Source of the DNA: CAYWRO01 sp964460345
GTDB taxonomy: Bacteria > Planctomycetota > Phycisphaerae > Phycisphaerales > UBA1924
Assembly (NCBI GenBank): GCA_964460345.1
Contig: CAYWRO010000075.1
Coordinates: 1-17,004 of the forward strand
Direction: 5' to 3'
Length of the DNA: 17,004 nucleotides
Both the position numbers and the translations under genes were made by a program. Below are positions 1 through 9,400 of this stretch, one piece after another; the stretch's first letter is position 1; every line of letters begins with the position of its first letter. The notes under the pieces are model-generated. The model was not told the origin of the DNA. It saw only the letters and a list, made by a program, of their open reading frames with translations, and did no database searches.

Positions 1-198
1 ACGCCCGCCCCAACAGCACACCAAGCCCGCACCCCGGACGGCGGAGCTCACAGCCAGGTCGAAGCGCGCGGCGGATGTGCCGATCGATGCGGCGATGCTG
101 CGCGCAGGGCTCTGTAGAATTCTCCGCCGGCTGGGGTGTGGGCGGCCGGATTACCACCACCGCCAGATCGGGAGCGCAGATCCGCTGGGGCGCCCGGG

Positions 199-228
199 TT
201 GCGGCCAACCGCCCGAATGGGGTATGCT
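199..228 (+). promoter_or_regulatory. Candidate leaderless promoter of the restriction-modification gene
   Basis: A -35-like TTGCGG (199-204) is followed after 18 bases by a -10-like TATGCT (223-228). The ATG at 236 lies 7 bases further on, where transcription would be expected to begin. No Shine-Dalgarno sequence is present (the gap is ccgcccc). The arrangement suggests an mRNA that starts at or next to its start codon. It is inferred from position and hexamer likeness only. Confidence 0.45.
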
Positions 229-235
229 CCGCCCC

Positions 236-3200
236 ATGGCAAGGCAGCCCACGAACGACCCGTATGGAATGGTCACCCGGTTCGCCGAGGCGGTTCGGCG
301 CAAGTTCGCCGCGCACGCCCAGGGGGAACCCGAGGAGCAGTTGCGCGGCCCTACCGAGCAGTTGCTCACAGCGATCGGACAATCCCAGGGCATGGAGGTC
401 GACGCCATCGGCGAGGTCCATCTCGGGGCCGAAGGACGGCCCGACTTTGCCGTCGCGGTGAGTCGGCTCACGGTTGGATTCATCGAGTTGAAGGCCCCAG
501 GCACCGGCGCCGACGTCCGACGGTTCCGCGGCCGCAACAAGACCCAAGCCGAGAAGTTCCTGAAGCAACCGAACGTGCTGTACTCCGATGGGCACCAGTG
601 GGCCCAGTATGTGGACGGGGTCATGACGGGCGAACTCGTCGCACTGCCCGGCAGCCCGGATCAGGACGGCACCGCGGCGGTAGACGAGGAGTCAGCCGGA
701 CGGTTGTTCGAGCTTCTGCGGCGGTTCCTGCTGTGGAACCCGGTTCCCCCATCGAGTACGGAGGAGTTGGCGTACAAGCTCGCCCCGCTGTGCCGGGCGC
801 TCCGCGACGACGTCGAGCTTGCTCTCGACATCCCCGGCTCAAATATGCGCGACCTGCGGAGCGAACTGCGGCGGCTGCTCTTCCCTGAGATCAGCGACGA
901 GCGGTTCGCCGACGTTTACGCCGAAACCGTGACGTTCGCACTCCTTCTGGCGCGCGCCGAGGGCGCGGACCCGACCGACCTGCACGCCTCAGCACGAGCA
1001 CTTCGCGGCGGACACAGCGTGCTTGGGCGCGTCCTTGAGATCCTGACCGACGATGCGACACAGGGCGAAGTGCGTGCGCCATTATCCCTGCTCCAGCGGT
1101 ACATCCGCGCCGTTGATCCCGACCGACTGCAAGAGGACGGACAGGGGCGGCTGATCGAGGAGGTGCAGCTCCAGGCGCAGAAGCCATGGATTTACTTCTA
1201 CGAGGAGTTCCTGTCCGAGTATGACCCGAAGATGCGGCGCGACGCCGGCGTGTACTACACGCCGGTGGAAGTTGTGCAGTGCCAGGTCCGTTTGGTGGAG
1301 GAACTGCTCCGCCGACGCCTCGGGCACAAGCTGGGCTTCGCCGATCCGGGAGTAATCACCCTTGATCCAGCAACGGGCACGGGAACCTATCTGCTGGGCG
1401 TGATCGATCAGGCTGCGGCGCGGGTCTCGGTCGAGGAAGGGGTGGGGCAAGTGGCGCCATCCCTGTCGGAAATGGCCAGACGTCTCTACGGCTTTGAGTG
1501 GCTTGTCGGGCCATATGCCGTCGCCGAGCTACGTGTCGCTCAAGCGCTCGAGCGGTTTGGCGCGCGCGGACCGACCGACGGGGAGGATGGGGGCGTGCTC
1601 TTGACGAACACGCTGACCAGTCCTCACGGAGAGCCGCCCGACCTAGGCCGCCACTACCAGGTGCTCACGGATGAACAGCGCGAGGCCCTGCGCGTCAAGC
1701 GCAGCACACCCGTTCTGGTGTGTATCGGAAACCCTCCGTACGACCGACACGACAGAGCGAAAACCCGCCAGCACTATGACATCACTGGCGCGTGGGTCCG
1801 CTGGGGTGAGGCGGAGCACTGGGACGTTGAGAACCAACAGACCCGCGGAATCCTTCGGCACTGGGTTGAAGCCGGTGCGAACGCGGGCGCCGGACGGCAC
1901 ATCAAGAACCTCTACAACCTCTACGTCTACTTCTGGCGCTGGGCAATTTGGAAAGTCTTCGAAGATCCGCTAGACGACAACGGGAGGAACCCCGGCCCAG
2001 GCATCGTCTCATACATCACGGCATCGTCCTTTCTGCGCGGACGTGCATTTGCGGGAATGCGTGAAGCCCTGCGACGATCGTGCGACGAAGTTTGGATCAT
2101 CGATCTCGGCGGGGAAGGACACGGCGCCAGAAAGGAGCCGAACGTCTTCGCGATTCAGACACCTGTTTGCGTGACGATCGCGTTCCGTCGCCGGCGAGCG
2201 CGGTCGGCCAACCCCGCCGCGGTGCATTACCACCGCGTGCGAGGAACTCGCTCGGAGAAACTGCAAGCGCTCGCGGACATTCAACAGTTGCGAGATGTCG
2301 ATTGGGAAACCAGCGAAGCCGGTTGGACCGCTTCGTTCGTACCTCGGCCCACGGGCACGTTCTTTGAATGGCCGAAGATTACGGATCTGTTTCCTTGGCA
2401 GACGAACGGCGTCCAGTTGAAGCGACTCTGGCCGATAGGAACCTCGCGAGATCACCTGGAGCGTCGATGGCGAGCACTTCTGAGGGCGCCCGATCGCGCC
2501 GTCGCGTTCAAGGAGAGCGGAGACAGAACGATTCGTGGCGAATACGGGCCGCTTAACGACGAGTTCCGAGGACTGCCACCAATTGCCGAACTCCCACGCG
2601 ACGCGCCTTTGCCGCCGCTGGCGTCTTACGCGTACAGATCCTTCGATCGACAGCACGTCATCGCCTCTTCGGTGATGATGGCCCGCCCTCGGCCGCCGCT
2701 TTGGGCGACTTACAGCGACTCCCAAATATTTCTGTCAACGATGTTGAGCACTCCGATCGGCCACGGGCCTGCGCTGACGGCTTGTGCCGCAATTCCAGAC
2801 CTCGACCACTTTCGCGGCTCATTCGGTGCCAAGCATCAGATACCGCTCTACCGCGATCGCAACGCTACGGACCCGAATATCGTCCCAGCTCTTAGCAAGC
2901 GCTTCGATCCCGTATCGCTCTTCTGCTACGCCTATTGCGTCCTTGGCAGCACAGCCTACACCCGCAAGTTCTGGGACGAGTTGGAACATTGCGAGTTGCA
3001 CCTGCCCTTGACGGGCGACAAGACCCTGTTCGAGGAGGCCGTGCAGCTTGGCCGGCACCTGCTTTGGATTCACACATACGGGGCGCGCATGGTGCCGGAA
3101 GGGCTAACCGTCGGTGAGGTGCCGCAAGGCCGCGCCCGCTGCGTGCAGGCAGTTCCGTCCGATTCGGATCATTACCCCGTGAAGTACCGCTACAACGCAG

Positions 3201-3652
3201 CCAAGGCGGAACTTCACATCGGCGAAGGGGACAAAGCGGGCCTGTTCGCTCCAATCGAGGCGGATGTCTGGGAGTTCGAGGTCAGTGGCTTGAAGGTTGT
3301 CCAGTCCTGGCTTGGCTACCGGATGGCGCGTCGCCGCGGCCGGCGTTCAAGTCCGCTCGATGACATTCACCCCGAACGCTGGACCGCCGAGATGTCTCGC
3401 GAACTTCTCAATCTTCTCTGGATCCTTGAGCACACGCTGGAGATTTACCCGCAGCAGGCCGACCTGCTCGACCGCATCCTCGCAGGCCCGCTTATCAAAG
3501 CCTCCGATCTGCCGCCGCCGCTCCCGGCTGATCACCCACTTCGCAAGCCTCCGCGTATTGCGCGACCGGGGCAACCGGAAGGTCTCTTCGGCGACGAGGA
3601 CGATGACGACGGGGATGATGAGCCGCTGGAGGACGATGAGGCGGGTGACTAG
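236..3652 (+). CDS. Single-polypeptide restriction-modification enzyme (type ISP/IIG-like nuclease plus N6-adenine methyltransferase)
   Basis: A 1138-residue protein predicted to methylate adenine at a specific DNA site and cut unmodified DNA. The N-terminal part carries a PD-(D/E)xK-type nuclease signature: RPD (D70) and IELK (E84, K86). A helical linker follows to about residue 330. The methylase core has YYTP (340-343), SAM motif I DPATGTGTYL (377-386) and catalytic NPPY (499-502). The rest resembles the type ISP C-terminal specificity domain, including ELHLPLTG near 920 and SWLGYR near 1024. Unlike LlaGI/LlaBIII-type ISP enzymes, there is no helicase (no Walker A or DEAD-type box) between nuclease and methylase. 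Residues 1117-1138 are almost all Asp/Glu. The frame is open from 77, but the start at 236 fits a -10-like hexamer just before it; ATG 224 is the alternative. No partner subunit is visible. DISARM DrmMI-like methylase is another possible relation. Confidence 0.85.
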   Translation: MARQPTNDPYGMVTRFAEAVRRKFAAHAQGEPEEQLRGPTEQLLTAIGQSQGMEVDAIGEVHLGAEGRPDFAVAVSRLTVGFIELKAPGTGADVRRFRGRNKTQAEKFLKQPNVLYSDGHQWAQYVDGVMTGELVALPGSPDQDGTAAVDEESAGRLFELLRRFLLWNPVPPSSTEELAYKLAPLCRALRDDVELALDIPGSNMRDLRSELRRLLFPEISDERFADVYAETVTFALLLARAEGADPTDLHASARALRGGHSVLGRVLEILTDDATQGEVRAPLSLLQRYIRAVDPDRLQEDGQGRLIEEVQLQAQKPWIYFYEEFLSEYDPKMRRDAGVYYTPVEVVQCQVRLVEELLRRRLGHKLGFADPGVITLDPATGTGTYLLGVIDQAAARVSVEEGVGQVAPSLSEMARRLYGFEWLVGPYAVAELRVAQALERFGARGPTDGEDGGVLLTNTLTSPHGEPPDLGRHYQVLTDEQREALRVKRSTPVLVCIGNPPYDRHDRAKTRQHYDITGAWVRWGEAEHWDVENQQTRGILRHWVEAGANAGAGRHIKNLYNLYVYFWRWAIWKVFEDPLDDNGRNPGPGIVSYITASSFLRGRAFAGMREALRRSCDEVWIIDLGGEGHGARKEPNVFAIQTPVCVTIAFRRRRARSANPAAVHYHRVRGTRSEKLQALADIQQLRDVDWETSEAGWTASFVPRPTGTFFEWPKITDLFPWQTNGVQLKRLWPIGTSRDHLERRWRALLRAPDRAVAFKESGDRTIRGEYGPLNDEFRGLPPIAELPRDAPLPPLASYAYRSFDRQHVIASSVMMARPRPPLWATYSDSQIFLSTMLSTPIGHGPALTACAAIPDLDHFRGSFGAKHQIPLYRDRNATDPNIVPALSKRFDPVSLFCYAYCVLGSTAYTRKFWDELEHCELHLPLTGDKTLFEEAVQLGRHLLWIHTYGARMVPEGLTVGEVPQGRARCVQAVPSDSDHYPVKYRYNAAKAELHIGEGDKAGLFAPIEADVWEFEVSGLKVVQSWLGYRMARRRGRRSSPLDDIHPERWTAEMSRELLNLLWILEHTLEIYPQQADLLDRILAGPLIKASDLPPPLPADHPLRKPPRIARPGQPEGLFGDEDDDDGDDEPLEDDEAGD

Positions 3653-3721
3653 TTGCGTGAATCATCGCAAAGATCACGCGAGTTCGTGCTTCCCGCATCC
3701 TTTATACGCGAGCCCACTCGA

Positions 3722-3744
3722 CCTCGGGGATACCCTGGTTTTTT
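3722..3744 (+). terminator. Possible weak terminator after the restriction-modification gene
   Basis: GGG (3726-3728) can pair with CCC (3733-3735) around a GATA loop, and the outer CC/GG bases (3722-3723 with 3737-3738) can extend the stem across a small internal bulge. Six T residues follow directly (3739-3744). The stem is short, so this is tentative. The remaining 3653-3877 gap shows nothing else recognisable. Confidence 0.4.
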
Positions 3745-3877
3745 CCCTCACGATTAACTCGCGCGCTCATTGCCCCGATTCCTGTTTCTGGAGCCGCAGC
3801 TTCCGCCGCGTTTGTTTCTGGCCGCCGATGCTGGCGTCCGCGCACGGGTGTGAACGCTCCAGACAGGAGACTGCACT

Positions 3878-4540
3878 ATGGGTGTAATACCCGGTGGCAA
3901 AGCTGATCAGGTCGAGTTCTTTCAGAAGCGTCTCGCGCAGTGGACCGCCAAGGCCGAGGAGCTGGGGCTCACGAGCGAACAGATGACGGCGTTCACCCTG
4001 CTCGTCAACGGCGCGCTCACAGGGCTGAGCAATGCCGATGAGGCACGGCTGACCGCCAAGGCGGCCACGGTGACGTATCACAGCGCCGTGGACGCCATGG
4101 TCGCCGAAGGCCGCGCCCTGGTGGCGACCATCAAGGCGTACGCCGAAGTCACGGGCGATCCGAACATCTACGCGATCGCAATGCTCCCACCCCCGAAGGT
4201 TCCCGGCAAGCAGCCCGCGCCCGAAGCGCCGACCGCGGTGCGCGCGACGCTGCTTACCAACGGCACGATCAAAGTGACCTGGGATGCCTCGGTGGCCGGC
4301 ACGGCATTCATGATCTTTCGCCGCACGGACGTCGGCGCGGGCCTCGGTTCGACCGTGCAGGTCGGCACCGTCGGCAGCGTTCGCGAGTTTAACGACAGCA
4401 CCCTGGCCGGATGCACCCGCGCGGCGGCGTACATCGTCCGCGCCGTCCGCGGCACGCAGATGAGCCCCGACAGCCAGGAGGCGACCATCAACTTCCAGCC
4501 CGGCGGGCAGCAGGCGGGCCAGCAGTCTGAGGCCGCCTGA
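3878..4540 (+). CDS. Helical protein with C-terminal fibronectin type III domain, function unknown
   Basis: A 220-residue protein with no signal peptide or membrane segment, so probably cytoplasmic. Residues 8-105 look mostly helical (VEFFQKRLAQW, TYHSAVDAMVAEGRALVATIKAYAE). A Pro-rich linker (103-117) joins them to one fibronectin III-like beta domain (about 118-206), with TIKVTWDA, FMIFRR and AYIVRAVRG as successive strands. The tail is rich in Gln and Gly. The same combination of helical half and FN3 half is, from memory, common in planctomycetes, with no assigned role. AGGAG at 3865-3869 lies 8 bases before the ATG and supports the start. A strong terminator follows, so the gene is probably transcribed alone or at the end of a unit. 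No catalytic residues are evident; a binding or scaffold role would be a guess. Confidence 0.75.
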   Translation: MGVIPGGKADQVEFFQKRLAQWTAKAEELGLTSEQMTAFTLLVNGALTGLSNADEARLTAKAATVTYHSAVDAMVAEGRALVATIKAYAEVTGDPNIYAIAMLPPPKVPGKQPAPEAPTAVRATLLTNGTIKVTWDASVAGTAFMIFRRTDVGAGLGSTVQVGTVGSVREFNDSTLAGCTRAAAYIVRAVRGTQMSPDSQEATINFQPGGQQAGQQSEAA

Positions 4541-4567
4541 AACGAATCGCGAGTTCTAGGCACGCGG

Positions 4568-4600
4568 CAAGGGGCCACTTTCGGCCCCTTGTTGCGTTTT
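4568..4600 (+). terminator. Rho-independent terminator after the FN3 gene
   Basis: A perfect 9-bp stem, CAAGGGGCC (4568-4576) with GGCCCCTTG (4583-4591), encloses a 6-base loop and is followed by TTGCGTTTT. It lies 27 bases after the stop codon at 4540 and separates this gene from the histidine kinase downstream. Confidence 0.85.
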
Positions 4601-4780
4601 GGAGCGCCGCGTGCGGAGGGGGACACACTGAACTTGGGGGATGACCGCCCTGTTTCGGGGCATTTGCCGCGGAAGATCGGCAATGGGGCGAAATGGGGCG
4701 GTTTCCGCGCACACGCGCGGCAGGATTTCAGTATCATCAGCGCGTTTTGACGGCTCTACCTGACCGGACGGAGGTCGTTC

Positions 4781-6418
4781 ATGCACGAACCGGCGGATGA
4801 TCGCTTGCGCAGCGCGATGGCTGCGATGGAGCGGCTGCACGAGGTGGGGACGCGGCTGCGGGCGGCCCCGGATGTGGGGGCGGCGCTCGAGGAAACGCTC
4901 GACGCCTCCATGTCGCTCGTCGCCGCGGACAAGGGCACCGCCCAGATCTACAACGCCGCGACGGACATGCTCGAGCTGCGGGCCCACCGCGGCTTCGACG
5001 ATGCGCTGCTGGAGCCCTTTCGCACGCTGCCGCGCGATCATCACACGACGTGCGCCCGCGCGCTCCGCGCGGAAGAACGCATCGTGGTGGAGGATTTCGA
5101 GATCCGCAGCCCCGATGACCCGCATCGGGACGCCGCCGCGGCGCTCGGCTACCGCGCCGGGCAGAGCACGCCGCTGACCGCCTCGAGCGGCGAGATCATG
5201 GGGATGATCACGACGTACTGGCGGCGCCGGCACCGGCCGTTGCCGTGGCAGTTCGGCGTGCTCGACCTGCTGGCGCGCCAGGCGGCGGACTTCATCGAGC
5301 GCAAACGCCGCGAAGAAGCGCTGCTCGCGGCCAACGCACGGCTCGATGCGCTCATCCGGCGCCTGCCGGTGGGGATCACCCTGACCGATGAAAGCGGGCG
5401 CGTGCTGCTCATGAACCCCGTGGCCCTGCGCCTGCACGGTTTTACCTCAACCGGCCGGATCACGCGCGATCTGGCCGACTATCAGGCGAGCTTCGAGGTG
5501 CGCACGCTCGACGGCGAACGGATTGAACCGGAGCAGTGGCCGATCGCACGCGCCCTGCGGGGAGACTTTGCGCGTGACTGCCAGGTTCGCCTGCGCCTGC
5601 CGAGCGGCAGCGAGCGCGTTCTCCTGTGCGACTTCGTGCCCGTGGCGGGCGAAGACGGCCGCCGGCAGGTGATGGCCGTGGTGCAGGACATCACCGCGCG
5701 CAAACAGCAGGAAAGCCGCCTGCGGACGCTGATGGGCGAACTGAACCACCGCGTGAAGAACACGCTCGCCGTGATTCAGGCGATGGCGCGGCAGACGATG
5801 CGCCGCGCGCCGGACATGGAATCGTTCATGACGGCGTTTGACACGCGGTTGCAGTCGATCGCCAAGGCGCACAGCCTGCTCACGGCGACGGAATGGTCGG
5901 GCGCGCTGCTGCGCGACGTGATTGCAAGCGAAGTGACGTCGCGCGCCGGCTCGGAGCTGCAGGTGCGCATCACGGGGCCGGCCGTGCTGCTCCCGCCGCG
6001 GACGGCTCTGGCGATGCACATGCTCATCCACGAGCTGGCGACCAACGCCTGCAAGTACGGCGGCCTCAAAGGCGATGAGGGGCACGTGGAGATTCGCTGG
6101 GAGCTCGGCGGGCCCGATGAAGACGAACTGACGCTCGAGTGGACCGAACGGTGCGCGGGCGACATCGATGAGCCCGCCGCGGACGGCTTCGGCAGCCGGC
6201 TCATCAGGCACGTTGTCGAGTTTGAGATGCAGGGGACGCTCGAGCGGATGTTCACGAAGCGCGGACTGGAGTGTCGCATCCGCCTGCCGCTTTCCTCGCG
6301 CGCCGAAGCAGTCGATGACGTTGCCGGCTCCGCGGGCTTCGACAAACCGATCGTGGATGTCATCATTCCCGCGAGCGACGGCGCCCTGGAGCGCGGCGGC
6401 GCGGCGAAGCAGAACTGA
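4781..6418 (+). CDS. GAF-PAS sensor histidine kinase of the HWE family
   Basis: A 545-residue, apparently soluble sensor kinase. Residues 20-170 form a GAF domain (VEDFEIRSPDDPHRDAAAALGYR and QSTPL are typical of GAF domains ahead of HWE kinases). Residues 185-305 form a PAS domain ending in VVQDITARK. The H-box is GELNHRVKNTLAVIQ with the phosphorylated His at 323. The ATPase domain shows the two HWE signatures: His417 in the N-box (IHELATNACKYG) and W454-x-E456 (EWTE), then GFGSRLI (469-475). The last 40 residues are an unassigned tail. GGAGG at 4770-4774, 6 bases before the ATG, supports the start. No response regulator is encoded nearby, so the partner is unknown. In alphaproteobacteria such kinases often feed stress or light responses; whether that applies here is not known. 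The gene ends 6 bases from the convergent uvrA. Confidence 0.9.
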   Translation: MHEPADDRLRSAMAAMERLHEVGTRLRAAPDVGAALEETLDASMSLVAADKGTAQIYNAATDMLELRAHRGFDDALLEPFRTLPRDHHTTCARALRAEERIVVEDFEIRSPDDPHRDAAAALGYRAGQSTPLTASSGEIMGMITTYWRRRHRPLPWQFGVLDLLARQAADFIERKRREEALLAANARLDALIRRLPVGITLTDESGRVLLMNPVALRLHGFTSTGRITRDLADYQASFEVRTLDGERIEPEQWPIARALRGDFARDCQVRLRLPSGSERVLLCDFVPVAGEDGRRQVMAVVQDITARKQQESRLRTLMGELNHRVKNTLAVIQAMARQTMRRAPDMESFMTAFDTRLQSIAKAHSLLTATEWSGALLRDVIASEVTSRAGSELQVRITGPAVLLPPRTALAMHMLIHELATNACKYGGLKGDEGHVEIRWELGGPDEDELTLEWTERCAGDIDEPAADGFGSRLIRHVVEFEMQGTLERMFTKRGLECRIRLPLSSRAEAVDDVAGSAGFDKPIVDVIIPASDGALERGGAAKQN

Positions 6419-6424
6419 GCGGGG

Positions 6425-9400
6425 TCAGAGGAGCATCGGCGCGAGGAACTCGCCCGTGTGGCTCCCTTTGGTTCGCGCGACGGCCTCGGGCGGTCCGCTT
6501 GCGACGATCTGGCCGCCGCGATCGCCCCCTTCGGGGCCGAGGTCGATGAGCCAGTCGGCGCACTTGATGACGTCGAGGTTGTGTTCGATCACGACGAGCG
6601 TATTGCCGGCATCGGCCAGGCGGTTGAGCACGCCGACGAGCTTGCGGACGTCTTCGAAGTGCAGGCCCGTGGTGGGTTCATCGAGGATGTAGAGCGTGTG
6701 ACCGGTCGCCGCGCCGCCTGTACGGCCGCGGCCGTTGCCGTTGCGCGCGGCCGCATCGTCAACCGAGTCGTCTTCGCCCTCGTCGGCAGCGCCGGTCCCG
6801 TTGGCGGTCTTGTGGGCCAGCTCGTACGCGGCGTTGGTCTTGCCGAGTTCGGTGGCGAGCTTGACGCGCTGGGCTTCGCCGCCGGAGAGTGTGGTGGAGG
6901 GCTGGCCGAGTTCGACGTATTCGAGGCCGACGTCGCGCAAGCACTGGACGAAGCGGAGGATCTTCGGATGGTTCTCGAAGAAGTCGCAGGCGTCCTCGAT
7001 CGTCATCGCCAGCACATCGGCGATGGAGCGGCCGCGGTAAAGAACTTCTAATGTTTCGCGGTTGTAGCGCTTGCCGCGGCAGACCTCACACTCGACGTAA
7101 ACGTCGGGAAGGAAGTGCATCTCGATCTTCTTGAGGCCCTGGCCCTCGCACGCCTCGCAGCGGCCGCCGCCGTTCTTGGCCTTGACGTTGAAGGAGAAGC
7201 GGCCGGGCTTGTAGCCGCGGATCTTGGCCTCCTTGGTGGCGGCGAAGATCTTGCGGATTTCGTCGAAGATGCCGGTGTAGGTCGCGGGGTTTGAGCGCGG
7301 CGTGCGGCCGATCGGGGATTGGTCGACCTCGATGATGCGATCGAGTCTGTTGAGGCCGTTGATGCGCGCGTGCGCGCCGGGCCTGGCGCGAGAGCCGTGA
7401 AGGTGCTGCTTGATCGCCTTGAGCAGGATGTCGTTGACGAGCGTCGACTTGCCGGATCCGGAGACGCCGGTGACGCAGATCATCCCGCCGAGCGGGAAGC
7501 ACGCATCGATCGACTTCAGGTTGTTCTCACGCGCGCTCTTCACGACGATGGCGTTCTTCTCATCCAGCGGGCGGCGCTTCTTCGGGATCTCAATGGAGCG
7601 CTGGCCGGAGAGGTAGAGGGCGGTCAGCGAGCCGGACCAGCGCTCATCACTGCATCTGCTGCGCTCTTCCTGTGTTCCTCTCTCCTTCTGCCCCTTCGTC
7701 CCTTGTTCAATCAGCTCTTCTACGGTTCCCATCGCGACGGGGCGTCCGCCATGCACGCCGGGCCCCGGCCCCATGTCCAGCACCCAATCGGCGCTGCGGA
7801 TCATGTCTTCATCGTGCTCGACGACGATCACGGTGTTGCCGATGTCCGCCAGGTGGCGCAGCGTGCGGATGAGCCGCGCGTTGTCGCGCTGGTGAAGGCC
7901 GATGGTGGGTTCATCGAGAACGTAACACGCGCCGACGAGCTTGCTGCCCACCTGCGTGGCCAGGCGGATGCGCTGTGCCTCGCCGCCGGAGAGCGTTCCA
8001 GTCTTGCGATCCAGCGACAGGTATTCGAGCCCGACCGATTCGAGAAAGCCGAGTCGGTTGAGGACCTCGCGCACGATCGGCTCTGCGATGGTGCGCTGTT
8101 CCTCCGTGAGAATCAGACCTTCGATCCACGCGCGGGCATCGGTGATGGTCAGACGCGAGAGGTCGGCGATGTTCAGCCACGTCGCGTCGGCGGCGGGGCG
8201 CGCCACGAGAGAGCCGGTGAGCGCACGGGCCTTGTCCGCCTTGTGCCCGCTGCGCAGCAGCACGTGGAGCGCGCTGATTCGCAGCCGGTCGCCGCGGCAC
8301 TCGGGGCAGACGACCTCCTCCATGTACTGCCCGAGCCACTCCTTCATGAAGGAGGATTCGGTGCGCTGGTACCACTGATGCAGCGACTCGAAGACGCCGT
8401 TGAACTTCGCCCCGAACTCGCGCTCATCGGCGGGCGTCGTGCCGCGGAGAAGAATTTCGATCACCCAGTCTTCCAGATCCTCCACCGGCGTGCGCGGGTT
8501 CACGCCGAAGTCCTGGCAGAAATGCCGGATCTTGCGCCGGAAGATGCGGCCCATCGGCGGCGGCACCTTCCACGGCTTGATCGCGCCGCCTTCGAGCGAC
8601 TTCGACCGGTCGGGGATGACCAGATCCTCATCGAACTCGAGGATCATCCCGAGACCGTGGCAGGTCGGGCACGCGCCATGCGGGGAGTTGAACGAGAAGA
8701 GCCGCGGTGAAAGTTCCTCCAGCGCCGCCTCCGGGTGATCGGGGCAGGCGAACTTTTCGCTGTAGACCTGGTCGACCCAGATGGTCGCGACGGGTTCGGT
8801 GGAGGGCTCGGGCGCCCGGGCGGATCCTCGCTTGCGCTTTGGGTTCTTTGCGGGGCTCGAGGCCGCGGCGGCGTCCTGCTCGATTGAAATGATGACCGTT
8901 CCATCGCCGACGCGCAGCGCCGCTTCGACGGATTCCGCCAGCCGCTGGCGCGCCTCGTCGCTCAAGACGATCCGGTCGACCACCACCTCGATCGAGTGCC
9001 GCTCGAAGCGCCCCAGGCCGAGCGGGTTCTCTCCCCCCTCCTTCAGCGCATCGCGCAGGTCGATGACCTTGCCGTTTACGCGAACGCGGGCCCACCCCTG
9101 CCGCTGCAAATCCTCCAGCACGTCCTTATGGAAGCCCTTCTTTCCACTCACCACAGGGCCGAGCACAAGAAGGCGCGTTCCCGGCACGCCGGTCATGATC
9201 GCCGCAACGATCTGCGAAGCGCTTGACGATTCGATCCGCCGGCCGCACCGCTGGACCACCTCCCCATTCTTCCTGGTCTTCACCGGGGCCCAGCAGTGCG
9301 GCGTTCCACATCGTGCGAACAGCAGGCGGAGGTAGTCATAGATTTCGGTGCTCGTCGCCACCGTGGAGCGCGGGTTTGACACGCCGCTCCGCTGCTCAAT

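Noticed and set aside
115..120. TAGAAT as a -10 box for the longer form starting at 77 or 95
   Set aside because: It lies downstream of those starts, has no -35 partner, and the start at 236 has a better-placed promoter.
236..3652. Core of a DISARM system (DrmMI-type methylase)
   Set aside because: No DrmA, DrmB, DrmC or DrmD is visible downstream, and only 235 bases upstream can be seen, so a stand-alone restriction-modification enzyme is the more economical reading.
4702..4737. Promoter of the kinase gene (TTTCCG with TATCAT)
   Set aside because: The spacing of 24 bases is too long, and TATCAT alone is weak evidence in this sequence.
7319..8710. 463-residue open frame on the plus strand
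   Set aside because: Antisense to uvrA, without ribosome binding site or recognisable domain.
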